The position numbers were made by a program, and so were the translations under genes. From NCBI GenBank assembly GCA_934438135.1, contig CAKSBP010000016.1:1-64000 (forward strand): a stretch of 64,000 nucleotides of DNA, read 5' to 3'. Of the stretch, positions 41,590 to 50,387 are shown piece by piece (the first letter of the stretch is position 1; each line of letters starts with the position of its first letter). The notes beneath the pieces were generated by a model. The model had not been told where the DNA came from. It did not search any database and saw nothing but the letters and a program-made list of their open reading frames with translations. The stretch comes from an uncultured Clostridium sp. (GTDB lineage: Bacteria > Bacillota > Clostridia > Lachnospirales > Lachnospiraceae).

Positions 41590-42654
41590 ATGAAAGTAAG
41601 TCATAAAAAATTTGGGATAACAAAAGACGGACAGGAAGTTACTGCGTATACGTTAAAAAATGACAATGGAATGGAAGTTACGGTTCTGGATTTTGGTGCA
41701 GTCGTAACCAGCATTGTTGTTCCTGATAAGAATAGAAATATGGCAGATGTTGTATTGGGATATGAATCTCTGGATAAATATGAAGTCAATGATCCATCTT
41801 TTGGAGGATTTATTGGACGACATGCAAACCGTATTGCTAATGCAGAATTTACATTAAATGAAAAGATTTATCATCTTCAGAAAAATAATGGAGAAAATAA
41901 TCTTCATGGCGGTGATCCACATTATCGTAGACAGATGTACGAAGCAGAGGTGTTTGACGAGGACGGTGCGTCTTCCGTTGAATTTTCCAGACTGAGTCCA
42001 GATATGGAGCAGGGATTCCCAGGAAATTTTGATGTCACAGTTACATATACTTTGAGTGAAGAAAATGAATTTATGATTGAGTATTCTGGTGTATCAGATA
42101 AGGATACCGTTGTTAACTTAACAAATCATTCTTACTTTAATCTTGCCGGACATAATACTGGTTCTGTCCTTGAACATAAAGTCCGTATTTATGCAAATCA
42201 GTTTACACCAACAGATGATAGTATGATACCAACTGGTGAATATCGTGATGTAGAAGGAACACCAATGGATTTCCGTGAAATGAAGACATTGGGACAGGAT
42301 ATAAAAGCAGACTATGTTCCATTAAAACAGGGAAATGGATACGACCATAACTTCGTGCTGAATAAACAGGAAGGAAAAAATGAGGTGGAACTGGCAGCAG
42401 AATATTGGGATGAGAAGAGCGGTAGATTCATGGAAGTATTTACGGATCTGCCAGGGATGCAGCTATATACAGCAAATTGGCTGGATGAAAAAGAAGGATG
42501 TAAAGAAAATGCTGTTTACCATAGTCGTGATGCCGTATGCTTTGAAACTCAGTTCTATCCAAATGCATGTAATACACCACAATTCCCAACAAGTGTATTA
42601 AAGGCAGAAGAGGAATACAACCACGTTACGATTTATAAATTCTCTATAAAATAA
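41590..42654 (+). CDS. galM: Aldose 1-epimerase (mutarotase)
   Basis: The protein has 354 residues. Family motifs are GGFIGRHANRIANAEFTL, NNLHGGDPHYRRQMYE, NLTNHSYFNLAG with a catalytic His, and FETQFYPNACNTPQFP near the end with the catalytic Glu. It interconverts alpha- and beta-anomers of glucose and galactose. The ATG follows GGAGGGAG. No galactose genes are adjacent. Confidence 0.93.
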   Translation: MKVSHKKFGITKDGQEVTAYTLKNDNGMEVTVLDFGAVVTSIVVPDKNRNMADVVLGYESLDKYEVNDPSFGGFIGRHANRIANAEFTLNEKIYHLQKNNGENNLHGGDPHYRRQMYEAEVFDEDGASSVEFSRLSPDMEQGFPGNFDVTVTYTLSEENEFMIEYSGVSDKDTVVNLTNHSYFNLAGHNTGSVLEHKVRIYANQFTPTDDSMIPTGEYRDVEGTPMDFREMKTLGQDIKADYVPLKQGNGYDHNFVLNKQEGKNEVELAAEYWDEKSGRFMEVFTDLPGMQLYTANWLDEKEGCKENAVYHSRDAVCFETQFYPNACNTPQFPTSVLKAEEEYNHVTIYKFSIK

Positions 42655-42662
42655 AGCATAGA

Positions 42663-42693
42663 AAAAGGCTGCCGTCAAAAATAGCAGCCTTTT
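42663..42693. terminator. Terminator between galM and upp
   Basis: A 10-bp stem AAAAGGCTGC / GCAGCCTTTT closes an 11-base loop between two convergent genes. Confidence 0.85.
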
Positions 42694-42704
42694 GTTTTGT
42701 AAAA

Positions 42705-43334
42705 TTATTTTGTACCGTAGATTCTATCTCCAGCATCACCAAGTCCTGGTAAAATATAGCCGTCCTCATTTAAGCATTTATCTAAAGCTCCGATGAAAAT
42801 CTGAACGTCTGGATGTGCTTTCTTTAATGCTTCCACACCTTCTGGTGAAGCAATTAAACATAAGAAGTGAATTTTCTGGATTCCTCTATTTTTAAGATTA
42901 CTAATAGCAGCAATTGCAGAGCCACCTGTAGCAAGCATTGGATCTACTACAAAAATTTCCCTGTCTTTTGCATCTACCGGGAGTTTGCAGAAGTATTCTA
43001 CTGGCTCTAATGTTTCTTCGTTACGATACATACCAATATGACCTACTTTAGCATTTGGAATCAGGTTTAAAATTCCGTCTGCCATATGAAGGCCTGCACG
43101 TAAAATTGGCACGATGCATAATTTCTTTCCAGCAATTTCTTTTACTGTGGTTGTTACTAAAGGAGTTTCTACTTCTACGTCTTCTAAAGGAAGTTCTCTT
43201 GTTGCTTCATAGCAGATAAGCATAGCAACTTCCGATACTAAGTCACGGAATTCCTTTGTCGATGTATGTTTTGATCTCATAATTCCTATTTTGTGCTGGA
43301 TTAATGGATGATCCATGATGGTTACTTTTGACAT
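42705..43334 (-). CDS. upp: Uracil phosphoribosyltransferase
   Basis: The protein has 209 residues from the ATG at 43334, which follows TTGGAGG; the ten extra upstream codons lack a ribosome site. The PRPP loop VDPMLATGGSAIAA and the uracil-binding C-terminal GYILPGLGDAGDRIYGT are intact. It salvages uracil to UMP. Confidence 0.96.
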   Translation of the reverse strand: MSKVTIMDHPLIQHKIGIMRSKHTSTKEFRDLVSEVAMLICYEATRELPLEDVEVETPLVTTTVKEIAGKKLCIVPILRAGLHMADGILNLIPNAKVGHIGMYRNEETLEPVEYFCKLPVDAKDREIFVVDPMLATGGSAIAAISNLKNRGIQKIHFLCLIASPEGVEALKKAHPDVQIFIGALDKCLNEDGYILPGLGDAGDRIYGTK

Positions 43335-43763
43335 TTTGTGTACCTCCAATTTACTAGTGAGCATGATGTCACTTTTTTCTTCTGTCTCAATGCATTGTTC
43401 CTATTATATCATCTTAATGCACATCTGAAAAGGGATAAAAAGATTATTGTAGAAAGAAAATAACAGGGAAATTATTCCTTAAACGGAGGAGAGCCCGGGA
43501 AATTTAATTCCACCGGGCTTATTTATGAAAAAAATTAGGATAAACAAATGAATCATTTCTTTTGTTTATATATTTATTATATTCTCAATTTTTGTGCAAA
43601 ATATGATTGAAATATGAATATTATGTGAAGTCGTAAAATCATGATTTATGCGTTCTAAATATTGTCTATAATGCAAACAAAATGGGCGTTTCTGAATAAT
43701 ATAATAGCAGAACAGCTTATAATATATCATTGACTTCATTCAGGAATACAAAGACAAGAAAGG
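43335..43763. other. 429-base intergenic stretch with a G/C-rich hairpin and a promoter-like site
   Basis: No ORF is supported. AGCCCGG (43492) / CCGGGCT (to 43519) forms a hairpin followed by TATTTATG, terminator-like but with no gene reading into it from the left strand. TATAAT at 43667-43672 could be the -10 box of the membrane gene at 43764. Confidence 0.4.
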
Positions 43764-44246
43764 TTGGTGAATATTTTGTCAAGTGTGTTCAAAAAGCTTA
43801 TAACGAAGGAGCTTGGAGAAGAAAGATATAATAAATATTTCTTTTGTTATCAAAAGTTGATTATAGAAAAAAAGTATGATAGTACCAAATTAAGCAATCA
43901 GGAAATTTATAATGATATGTGTGATGCCTTGAAAGACAAGGAACCGAGAGAACTTGAGAAAATGATGGAGAGATTGTTAGAGTGTATGCACCTTGCTCTG
44001 CGAATTAATAAACAGTATGGTTTTATCGTACTGGCATATCTGACTGCGCTGGTTGTTCTGATTGTTCAAGGATTTTTATGGTGGATTATGCTGAGTTCCA
44101 TCTCTGTTATAACAGCAGCCTTTCTTTATAAAACATGGGAATTTATTGTGAATAAATATTGTTTTATTGATGCGCATATTATTCTGGTATATAAATCGGT
44201 ATTGGATGAATTGATTTTTAGTCGTGAAAAGCAGGATAAAGAATGA
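43764..44246 (+). CDS. Hypothetical membrane protein
   Basis: The protein has up to 160 residues. The start is unsure among TTG 43764, GTG 43767 and TTG 43776, all after AAGAAAGG. A charged helical N-terminal half (KELGEERYNKYFFCYQKLII, RELEKMMERLLECM) is followed by two membrane helices (about 90-108 and 110-125). I do not recognise the family. Codon use and the following small hairpin suggest a real single gene. Confidence 0.5.
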   Translation: MVNILSSVFKKLITKELGEERYNKYFFCYQKLIIEKKYDSTKLSNQEIYNDMCDALKDKEPRELEKMMERLLECMHLALRINKQYGFIVLAYLTALVVLIVQGFLWWIMLSSISVITAAFLYKTWEFIVNKYCFIDAHIILVYKSVLDELIFSREKQDKE

Positions 44247-44305
44247 AACGGATTAAAATTGAGGGTGCCTGACCTTAAAAGCAGACACTCTCGATATCTT
44301 TGATA

Positions 44306-45514
44306 TCAGTGTTTTTCATCCTTGCCTAAAAAACTTGCACGTATAACGGAAGCTTCTCCAAATTTATGGCGGATTTGATCTATGGTCTTTTCTAAGTTTT
44401 GTTGTCGGTTATAAGAGTCCATATCAAATAAATTCAGCTGATGGCAGTCTTCTTTGGTTACCTTAGATGTATGAACGCCTAGCAGTCGAATTGGAGTGCC
44501 GTCCCAGTATTCATCAAACAGTGCGCATACATGATGATGTAGTTCGGACGCAGAATTTGTTGGGAAAGGCAGTGTTTTCTGATGACTTCCGGAATGCAGG
44601 AAGCAGTCTTTAATGGAAACACTAATCACATAAATCATAACAGAATCTTTCCTAAGACGGCTGCAGACGGTTTCACACAAGGAAAGCAAAATCTTCTTTG
44701 CTTCTTTGGAATCAGTCACATCATGGTCAATCGTAGTAGAATTTCCATAACCTTTATAACCAGAACGTTGTCTGGAAATGGGAGTGGCATCAATGCCATT
44801 GGCATACTCATAAATCAGGCGGCCCAGTTTTCCAAGATGGGAGACTAAAATATCTGGGTCACTTTCAGCAAGGTCTCCAATGGTAAAAATGCCAATGGTA
44901 TTTAATTTCCGGGTGGTAGCTTTTCCTACAAAAAATAAATCACGAACTGGAAGAGGCCACATTTTCTTTTGTATTTCCTCTGGAAACAAAGTGTGGACAA
45001 GATTTGGCTTCTCAAAATCTGAAGCCATTTTGGCAAGAAGTTTATTGGTGGAGATACCGATGTTTACAGTAAATCCAAGTTCTCTATAAATGCGGTCTTT
45101 TATCAGGGTCGCAGCCACAACGGGGGAACCGAATAAAAGAATACTGTTGCTCATATCCATAAAAGCTTCATCAATGCTGTACTGTTCTACATTGGAAGAA
45201 TATTCGGAAAGAATCTTAAGAAAAGCAGCAGAATATGTCTGGTACAAAGCGTGGCGTGGCGGGACAATGACTAACTGGGGGCATTTTTTTAATGCATCGT
45301 TAAGTGTTTCTGCCGTTTTAATCCCATATTTTTTCGCCGGTTCAGATTTCGCAAGAACAATTCCGTGTCGTTTCGACTTATCACCACCGACAGCTGAAGG
45401 GATGGTACGTAAATCAACGGTTTCCATCTCGTGTTTTATGCGGTATACCGATTCCCAGCTTAAAAATGCACTATTCACATCAACGTGAAAAATAATTCGT
45501 TTTGAATTCATCAT
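44306..45514 (-). CDS. dinB: Y-family DNA polymerase IV
   Basis: The protein has 402 residues. Palm catalytic residues are Asp12 in FHVDVNSAF and the YSIDEAFMD motif. The rest shows NIGISTNKLLAKMASDFEKP, the helix-hairpin-helix thumb VGKATTRKLNTIGIFTIGDL, and the little-finger domain. It is an error-prone translesion polymerase acting at stalled forks. The C-terminal LNLFDMDSYN resembles a beta-clamp binding peptide (QLNLF). No clear LexA box was identified upstream. Confidence 0.93.
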   Translation of the reverse strand: MMNSKRIIFHVDVNSAFLSWESVYRIKHEMETVDLRTIPSAVGGDKSKRHGIVLAKSEPAKKYGIKTAETLNDALKKCPQLVIVPPRHALYQTYSAAFLKILSEYSSNVEQYSIDEAFMDMSNSILLFGSPVVAATLIKDRIYRELGFTVNIGISTNKLLAKMASDFEKPNLVHTLFPEEIQKKMWPLPVRDLFFVGKATTRKLNTIGIFTIGDLAESDPDILVSHLGKLGRLIYEYANGIDATPISRQRSGYKGYGNSTTIDHDVTDSKEAKKILLSLCETVCSRLRKDSVMIYVISVSIKDCFLHSGSHQKTLPFPTNSASELHHHVCALFDEYWDGTPIRLLGVHTSKVTKEDCHQLNLFDMDSYNRQQNLEKTIDQIRHKFGEASVIRASFLGKDEKH

Positions 45515-45709
45515 ACATTCCTTCCTGTAATCAATATAATTTTATTATAACACAAGAACATATGTTTGCAAACACATTTCATAGTCTTCAGCTAGGTAAA
45601 ACGATAAGAAAAAAGATGTATCAGTAAAAATATGGTTTACGAACTGTCCTATCTGTTGTACTATAGAACTATCGCTTAAAAACCGAAAGAAAGGCAGGAA
45701 AACAGATTT

Positions 45710-46450
45710 ATGATAGAACAGGGAAAATTTCTGGAACTTTTAAAAGAAATTATGGAAATTGCAAAGACACAGGATAACGTTGTTACAAAGGAAGAACTGA
45801 AAAAGCTTCTAGGTGATGTAGAACTATCTGAACAGCAGATGGAATCTGTGTATGCATATCTTGCAGAAAATAAAATAACGGTACAGGGATTTAAATATGT
45901 ACCACCGACAGCGGAAAAAGAGGATATTCCAAAGGATGAGCAGATTTCCGAAGAAGATTCTATGTATTTAAAAATGTATAAGGAAGATTTGCAGAAGGTG
46001 GCACATCTGACAGAAGAAGTGAAGGAAGATATGTTCCGTCAGCTTTTTTCTGGTGATGATTATGTAAAGCCACAGCTTTTAAATGCGCTTCTTCATGACG
46101 TATTGGAAGTTGCCTATAAGTATAAAAACAAGGGTGTTAATATGGAAGACTTAATCCAGGAAGGAAACATTGGGTTAATGTATGCCATGGAGGTTCTCCC
46201 GGAAAATTATGAAGGAAGCGGCATGGAGTATATTCTTGAAAAAATTGAAGCAGCAGTCGTTGCAGCAGTCGATGAAATGAAGGAAGATGAAAATTACGAA
46301 GATGCCATCGTAGCGAAAGCAAATCTGATTCGAGAAGCAGCAAAGTATCTGGAAGAAGATTTGGGACGTGCGCCTTCTGTAAAGGAACTACAGGAGTATA
46401 CGAAGATTCCTGAGGATGAGATTAATGATATTATTCATTTGTCGAAGTAG
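45710..46450 (+). CDS. Truncated sigma-70-like protein (regions 1.1, partial 2 and 3; no region 4)
   Basis: The protein has 246 acidic residues. Residues about 5-60 resemble sigma region 1.1 (FLELLKEIMEIAKTQDNVVT). YKNKGVNMEDLIQEGNIGLM at about 140-160 is the core-binding region 2.1-2.2. IREAAKYLEEDLGRAPSVKE at about 205-225 resembles region 3. The -10 recognition and melting segments (2.3-2.4) and the whole -35-binding region 4 are missing. It could bind RNA polymerase core without promoter recognition, as a decoy or anti-sigma. A good AAAGGCAGG precedes the ATG region. Confidence 0.65.
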   Translation: MIEQGKFLELLKEIMEIAKTQDNVVTKEELKKLLGDVELSEQQMESVYAYLAENKITVQGFKYVPPTAEKEDIPKDEQISEEDSMYLKMYKEDLQKVAHLTEEVKEDMFRQLFSGDDYVKPQLLNALLHDVLEVAYKYKNKGVNMEDLIQEGNIGLMYAMEVLPENYEGSGMEYILEKIEAAVVAAVDEMKEDENYEDAIVAKANLIREAAKYLEEDLGRAPSVKELQEYTKIPEDEINDIIHLSK

Positions 46451-46501
46451 GCGAGGACTCTGCGGGCAGCTGTCACAGACTGACGTAACGTGTGGGAAAT
46501 C

Positions 46502-46533
46502 CGGGGGCTGACTGATTTATGAGTCAGCCCCCG
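46502..46533 (+). terminator. Strong hairpin after the sigma-like gene
   Basis: A perfect 12-bp stem CGGGGGCTGACT / AGTCAGCCCCCG has an eight-base loop but no T run after it. It could end transcription in a factor-dependent way or protect the 3' end. Confidence 0.45.
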
Positions 46534-46713
46534 CTGCTATCTGAAAATTCGGTGTACTGCTTTAGACAGCAGTGGATAGGACACTGGTTTAATTGGAAGA
46601 AATGATATTAAAGAAAAAGCAAAACAAGTTGAAAACATAAGATAAAAATAGTATACTGAAAATAGGATATATCACGATCGGAAGCGATAAACTAGCGATG
46701 GAGGTTTATACAA

Positions 46714-47676
46714 GTGTGGAATAAGATTAAACAATGGCTTCATTGCTTTGGCAGTATTATTTTGACATCTATTATATGTTTTATGATAGGAATTATCGTA
46801 AGTATCATGCTAGTACATGGTGATTTTATTATTAGTGTAATAGTGACAGCTGCCGGTAGTGTTCTATTTGTAATACTTATATTATGTTATTATCGGTATG
46901 AGTACAATAGAATCGGAGTAGAGAAGAAAAGAGCAGTACGAAACTATAAACGAATATTCTGGGGGGATAGGAATATTTCTTTTTCCAGTATATATTGGAC
47001 TAGTATATCATACATATTTAGAGACTTATGAACGTAACAAATTTGGAATTGATCAAAGTCAATACATTATTTTATTAAATCTGGTAATTTTTTGGTTTTG
47101 TGGATGATTATTTATCAAATTATTGCAATTAATTACAGAATAAAAAATATTGGAAAAGGTGGAATTGAATTAGAGCGTGTAATTGAAGAAAATAGTATAG
47201 GTGCAATGCAGGACAATTCAGAATTGGTAGAAAAGATATATAGAGAACTTGACGATTTAGATAGCGTTGTAGATTATTTATATGTGACAGGTAAATTGGA
47301 AAACTATATGGAAGAAGACGAATATCTGGATATACTAAAGCTTATATGTAATTCGTTATTTAATGGCACAGAAAATATTAAAATACGAGTTTTTAATGAG
47401 AAAGATTATGAAAAGTATTTAAAAGCCGATGTTGGATTGTCAAATCGAGAAAGAAGAATTTTAACATACAGATATGAAGAATATGGAATTGTAAAGGTCG
47501 ATGAAGGAATTCATATCAAATATCGATATGCATCGTTTCATTCATTTCAAAATGAACAATGTTATATTGTTATACAAACGAAGCAGATATACGATATGAA
47601 ACTGGGAAAACTTGTATATGCATACATAAAATTATTTGAAGCATTATATTCGAAATATATATTAATTGAGCAGTAA
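46714..47676 (+). pseudogene. Four-helix membrane protein with cytoplasmic sensor-like domain, two frameshifts
   Basis: Reading begins at GTG 46714 with two membrane helices (SIILTSIICFMIGIIVSIML). It then leaves frame at the G6 run 46961-46966. The next frame gives a third helix and a loop (FLFPVYIGLVYHTYLE, TYERNKFGIDQSQYIILLNL). It is left again at the T6 run 47088-47093, after which the first frame resumes with helix four and about 170 cytoplasmic residues. The whole makes a coherent protein of about 320 residues, so two compensating single-base indels in homopolymers are the simplest reading. The C-terminal part has a GAF-like alternation of strands (IKIRVFNEKDYEKYL; QCYIVIQTKQIYD). Function unknown. 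Confidence 0.6.
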
Positions 47677-47690
47677 AAGGAGGAATGCAT

Positions 47691-47870
47691 ATGGGAAAGA
47701 GCACGTTAGAGCTGTTGAAAGAGAAGTTTGGTGACTTGGATGAAAGCCAGCATTCAGGTCTGGAACAGAAATATGTAGTTAGTGGAGATATGCCAAAAGC
47801 GTTAGGTCCTAGTCTTGCAGAACAGATAAGAGATAGTAATAATAGCCTGAGAAAGAAATTTACATATTGA
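47691..47870 (+). CDS. Small hypothetical protein of the AT-rich island
   Basis: The protein has 59 charged, soluble residues. ATG 47691 is preferred over 47685 because AAAGGAGG ends seven bases before it. There is no known motif (MGKSTLELLKEKFGDLDESQ). It lies 14 bases after the broken membrane gene and is probably co-transcribed with it. Confidence 0.55.
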   Translation: MGKSTLELLKEKFGDLDESQHSGLEQKYVVSGDMPKALGPSLAEQIRDSNNSLRKKFTY

Positions 47871-47953
47871 TTTTAAATTGAAATTTCCTTACTTATAAGT
47901 ATTTCTCTAAATGGGAAGAATATTATGTAATAATAATTTATTTAGAGGTCATT

Positions 47954-48118
47954 ATGCGGAAAGATATTCAGAAGCATTTTGAAAAATGCGAATTTGAACA
48001 GAGAGAAGAGTGTAGAGAGCATGCAATTTCTCCAGAGTTTATTGTGAAAAATGAAGAGGTAAAGATTTTTGGAAAGGGGATTTTACAGGAAATTCTAGAT
48101 AAGTACAAAAAGGAATAA
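47954..48118 (+). CDS. Small hypothetical protein
   Basis: The short ORF of 54 codons (MRKDIQKHFEKCEFEQREEC and a Lys-rich end) has GAGG eight bases upstream of its ATG and a strong terminator 14 bases after its stop. It is charged, helical and without membrane segment. It is probably the last gene of the small island operon. Function unknown. Confidence 0.5.
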   Translation: MRKDIQKHFEKCEFEQREECREHAISPEFIVKNEEVKIFGKGILQEILDKYKKE

Positions 48119-48132
48119 AAAATAGGATATGG

Positions 48133-48176
48133 AAAAAGACTCTTTGTTATCAACTTGATATATATAGAGTCTTTTT
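48133..48176 (+). terminator. Terminator of the AT-rich island operon
   Basis: An 11-bp stem AAAAAGACTCT / AGAGTCTTTTT closes a 22-base loop. Confidence 0.85.
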
Positions 48177-48213
48177 GGTATGCTATGCAGACTGATTGTT
48201 CCCTATAAAAAAC

Positions 48214-48242
48214 TTGTCATTTATTTAACAATCCTTTATAAT
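48214..48242 (+). promoter_or_regulatory. Promoter of a candidate small RNA
   Basis: TTGTCA (48214-48219) and TATAAT (48237-48242) are 17 bases apart. The predicted transcript starts near 48249 and meets no ORF before a strong terminator. Confidence 0.6.
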
Positions 48243-48248
48243 GAAATA

Positions 48249-48424
48249 GAGAATTAATTTGGTACAGGGGGATGTTATCCCGTTGTGCGAAATACCTGAT
48301 AAGAATCTTTTCTGAGTACTTAAGGTGGAATTCCTGAGTGTAAGAGTAAGAAATTTATAGATGCAGGCATAATGCCTGTGTTTTCTTATGCTATGTATTT
48401 TGAAGAGAATACATAGCATTTTTT
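48249..48424 (+). ncRNA. Candidate small structured RNA, about 176 nt
   Basis: The region is bracketed by a good promoter and an intrinsic terminator (ATGCTATGTATT 48388-48399 / AATACATAGCAT 48408-48419, then T6). Within it are a hairpin GTACA..GGGAT-GTT-ATCCC..TGTGC near 48260-48290, a paired purine/pyrimidine stretch around 48295-48350, and GCAGGCA-TAA-TGCCTGT at about 48363-48380. No start codon with ribosome site is seen. Size and layout would suit 6S RNA or another regulatory RNA, but I could not match a consensus. Confidence 0.5.
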
Positions 48425-48469
48425 ATGTTATAGGAAAGTTTTGTTTTCTAAAACTGGAATTTACAATCC

Positions 48470-48626
48470 TATAACATAAAAAGCACCTTGAAAAACAGGT
48501 GTAGGATGCACATTCGGGGGAGCGGAAGCTATTCGCTGGAAAGCAGCGAATCCCCATTGGTGCAACAAAGTGTGTGTCCTCTCTAGCTAGTTTAGGACGC
48601 AAGATTGTGTGGAACACACACTTTTT
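48470..48626 (+). promoter_or_regulatory. Structured leader RNA with terminator upstream of the hydG operon (putative riboswitch)
   Basis: After a TATAAC -10 box (48470-48475), an 81-base domain is closed by GCACC (48483-48487) / GGTGC (48559-48563). Inside it are GGGG/CCCC and a long arm ATTCGCTG (48531-48538) / CAGCGAAT (48544-48551). A long hairpin AAAGTGTGTGTCC (48567-48579) / GGAACACACACTTT (48611-48624) with T5 follows directly. The ribosome site of the next gene begins ten bases later. A compact junction followed by a terminator is the usual plan of a transcriptional riboswitch. The ligand is unknown, and I matched it to no class. Confidence 0.55.
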
Positions 48627-48651
48627 CCTATAAAAAGAAAGGAAAAATAAA

Positions 48652-48903
48652 ATGGAAACCAAAATTGCATTAATAGGAATTATTGTGGAGGACAGCGAGG
48701 CTGTGGAGAAAGTGAACCAGCAGCTTCATGAATACCGGGAATATATTGTGGGAAGAATGGGGCTGCCTTATCGTCAGAAGAATGTAAATATTATTTCTGT
48801 CGTTGTGGATGCATCGGAAAATATCATCAGCAGTCTGTCCGGAAAATTAGGAATGATTCAGGGTATTTCAGTGAAAAGTGTGCAGGCAAAAACAAAAAAA
48901 TAA
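48652..48903 (+). CDS. TM1266-like iron-only hydrogenase system putative regulator
   Basis: The protein has 83 residues with a ferredoxin-like/ACT-type alpha-beta fold related to NikR C-terminal domains (ALIGIIVEDSEAVEKVNQQL; NVNIISVVVDASENIISSLS; GKLGMIQGISVKSV). It is the family commonly found next to [FeFe]-hydrogenase maturases and named after Thermotoga TM1266. It is the first gene of an operon with hydG, behind a structured leader. Its exact role is unproven. Confidence 0.85.
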   Translation: METKIALIGIIVEDSEAVEKVNQQLHEYREYIVGRMGLPYRQKNVNIISVVVDASENIISSLSGKLGMIQGISVKSVQAKTKK

Positions 48904-48925
48904 CCCAGAATAAAGGAGAATGACC

Positions 48926-50344
48926 ATGTATAATATCATGTCCCAAAAGGCGGAAGAGTTTATTAACCATGAAGAAATCTTAGAGACACTGGAGTATGGA
49001 CAGAAAAACAGCAGGAACAAAGAATTAATCAACCAGATTATTGAAAAGGCGAAAGTATGTAAGGGACTAAGCCATAAAGAAGCAATGGTTCTCTTAGACT
49101 GTGAACTGGAAGAAGAGAATCAGAAAATTTATGAGCTGGCAGCAGAAATCAAACAGAAATTTTACGGAAACCGTATTGTTATGTTTGCACCGTTGTATCT
49201 TTCCAATTACTGCGTGAATGGCTGTGTATACTGTCCATATCACCATAAGAATCATCATATCAGCCGTAAGAAACTCACTCAGGAGGAAATCCGCCAGGAA
49301 GTCATTGCACTTCAGGATATGGGACATAAACGTTTGGCGTTGGAGACAGGAGAAGACCCGGTTAACAATCCAATTGAATATGTGCTGGAAAGCATCAAAA
49401 CAATTTACAGCATCAAACATAAAAACGGAGCAATCCGACGTGTTAATGTAAATATTGCGGCAACGACAGTAGAAAACTATAAAAAGCTGAAGGATGCTGG
49501 AATTGGTACGTATATTTTATTTCAGGAAACCTATCATAAAGAAAATTATGAAAAACTTCATCCAACGGGACCAAAACATAATTATGCATATCATACCGAA
49601 GCAATGGATCGTGCAATGGATGCAGGAATTGATGATGTTGGAATGGGCGTTTTGTTTGGCCTGAATCTGTATCGTTATGATTTTGCAGGAATCCTAATGC
49701 ATGCAGAACATTTAGAGGCAGTAAAGGGCGTTGGGCCACATACAATTAGTGTGCCAAGAGTTCGTCGTGCCGACGACATTGACCCAGATGAATTTGATAA
49801 CGGAATTGATGATGATACTTTTGCAAAAATTGTTGCAGTACTCCGTGTTGCCGTGCCATACACCGGATTAATCATTTCCACAAGAGAATCCATTTCTTCT
49901 AGAGAACGTGTATTAAAATATGGCGTATCTCAGATTAGTGGTGGGTCTAAAACAAGTGTAGGCGGTTATGTAGAAGAGGAACGGGAGGATGATAATTCAA
50001 AGCAGTTTGATATTTCCGATGACAGGTCACTAGATGAAGTAGTGAACTGGTTGATTGAACTGGGATACATCCCAAGTTTCTGTACGGCATGTTATCGAGA
50101 AGGAAGAACCGGTGATCGTTTTATGAGTCTGGTGAAATCCGGTCAGATTGCAAACTGCTGTCTGCCAAATGCCCTAATGACACTGGATGAATATTTACAG
50201 GATTATGCATCCGAAGACACTCGCCAAAAGGCAAAAGTATTAATTGAAAAAGAATTGGGAAAAATACCAAATGAAAAGGTGCGTCAAGTCGCAAAAGAAA
50301 GAATTGAAAAAATAAAAGCGGGTGAAAGAGACTTTCGTTTTTAA
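48926..50344 (+). CDS. hydG: [FeFe]-hydrogenase H-cluster radical SAM maturase HydG
   Basis: The protein has 472 residues from ATG 48926 (AAGGAG seven bases upstream; an ATG six bases earlier is possible). The radical SAM cluster is C-x3-C-x2-C in NYCVNGCVYCPYH (Cys96, 100, 103). The C-terminal auxiliary cluster ligands are in FCTACYREGRTGDRFM. It cleaves tyrosine to p-cresol and makes the CO and CN ligands of the H-cluster on an Fe-Cys synthon. hydE, hydF and the hydrogenase itself are not in the window. Confidence 0.95.
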   Translation: MYNIMSQKAEEFINHEEILETLEYGQKNSRNKELINQIIEKAKVCKGLSHKEAMVLLDCELEEENQKIYELAAEIKQKFYGNRIVMFAPLYLSNYCVNGCVYCPYHHKNHHISRKKLTQEEIRQEVIALQDMGHKRLALETGEDPVNNPIEYVLESIKTIYSIKHKNGAIRRVNVNIAATTVENYKKLKDAGIGTYILFQETYHKENYEKLHPTGPKHNYAYHTEAMDRAMDAGIDDVGMGVLFGLNLYRYDFAGILMHAEHLEAVKGVGPHTISVPRVRRADDIDPDEFDNGIDDDTFAKIVAVLRVAVPYTGLIISTRESISSRERVLKYGVSQISGGSKTSVGGYVEEEREDDNSKQFDISDDRSLDEVVNWLIELGYIPSFCTACYREGRTGDRFMSLVKSGQIANCCLPNALMTLDEYLQDYASEDTRQKAKVLIEKELGKIPNEKVRQVAKERIEKIKAGERDFRF

Positions 50345-50387
50345 GCAAACCCGCTGTTCATGGGCACTTGCACAGGATACACGAGAA

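Noticed and set aside
48320..48350. T-box element suggested by AAGGTGGAATTCC
   Set aside because: No stem I, no specifier loop, and no amino-acid-related gene downstream; the terminator is too close.
48590..48626. c-di-GMP-I riboswitch because of GGACGCAAGA near 48595
   Set aside because: The matching first half of that motif and the overall fold are absent; the string falls in the loop of the terminator hairpin.
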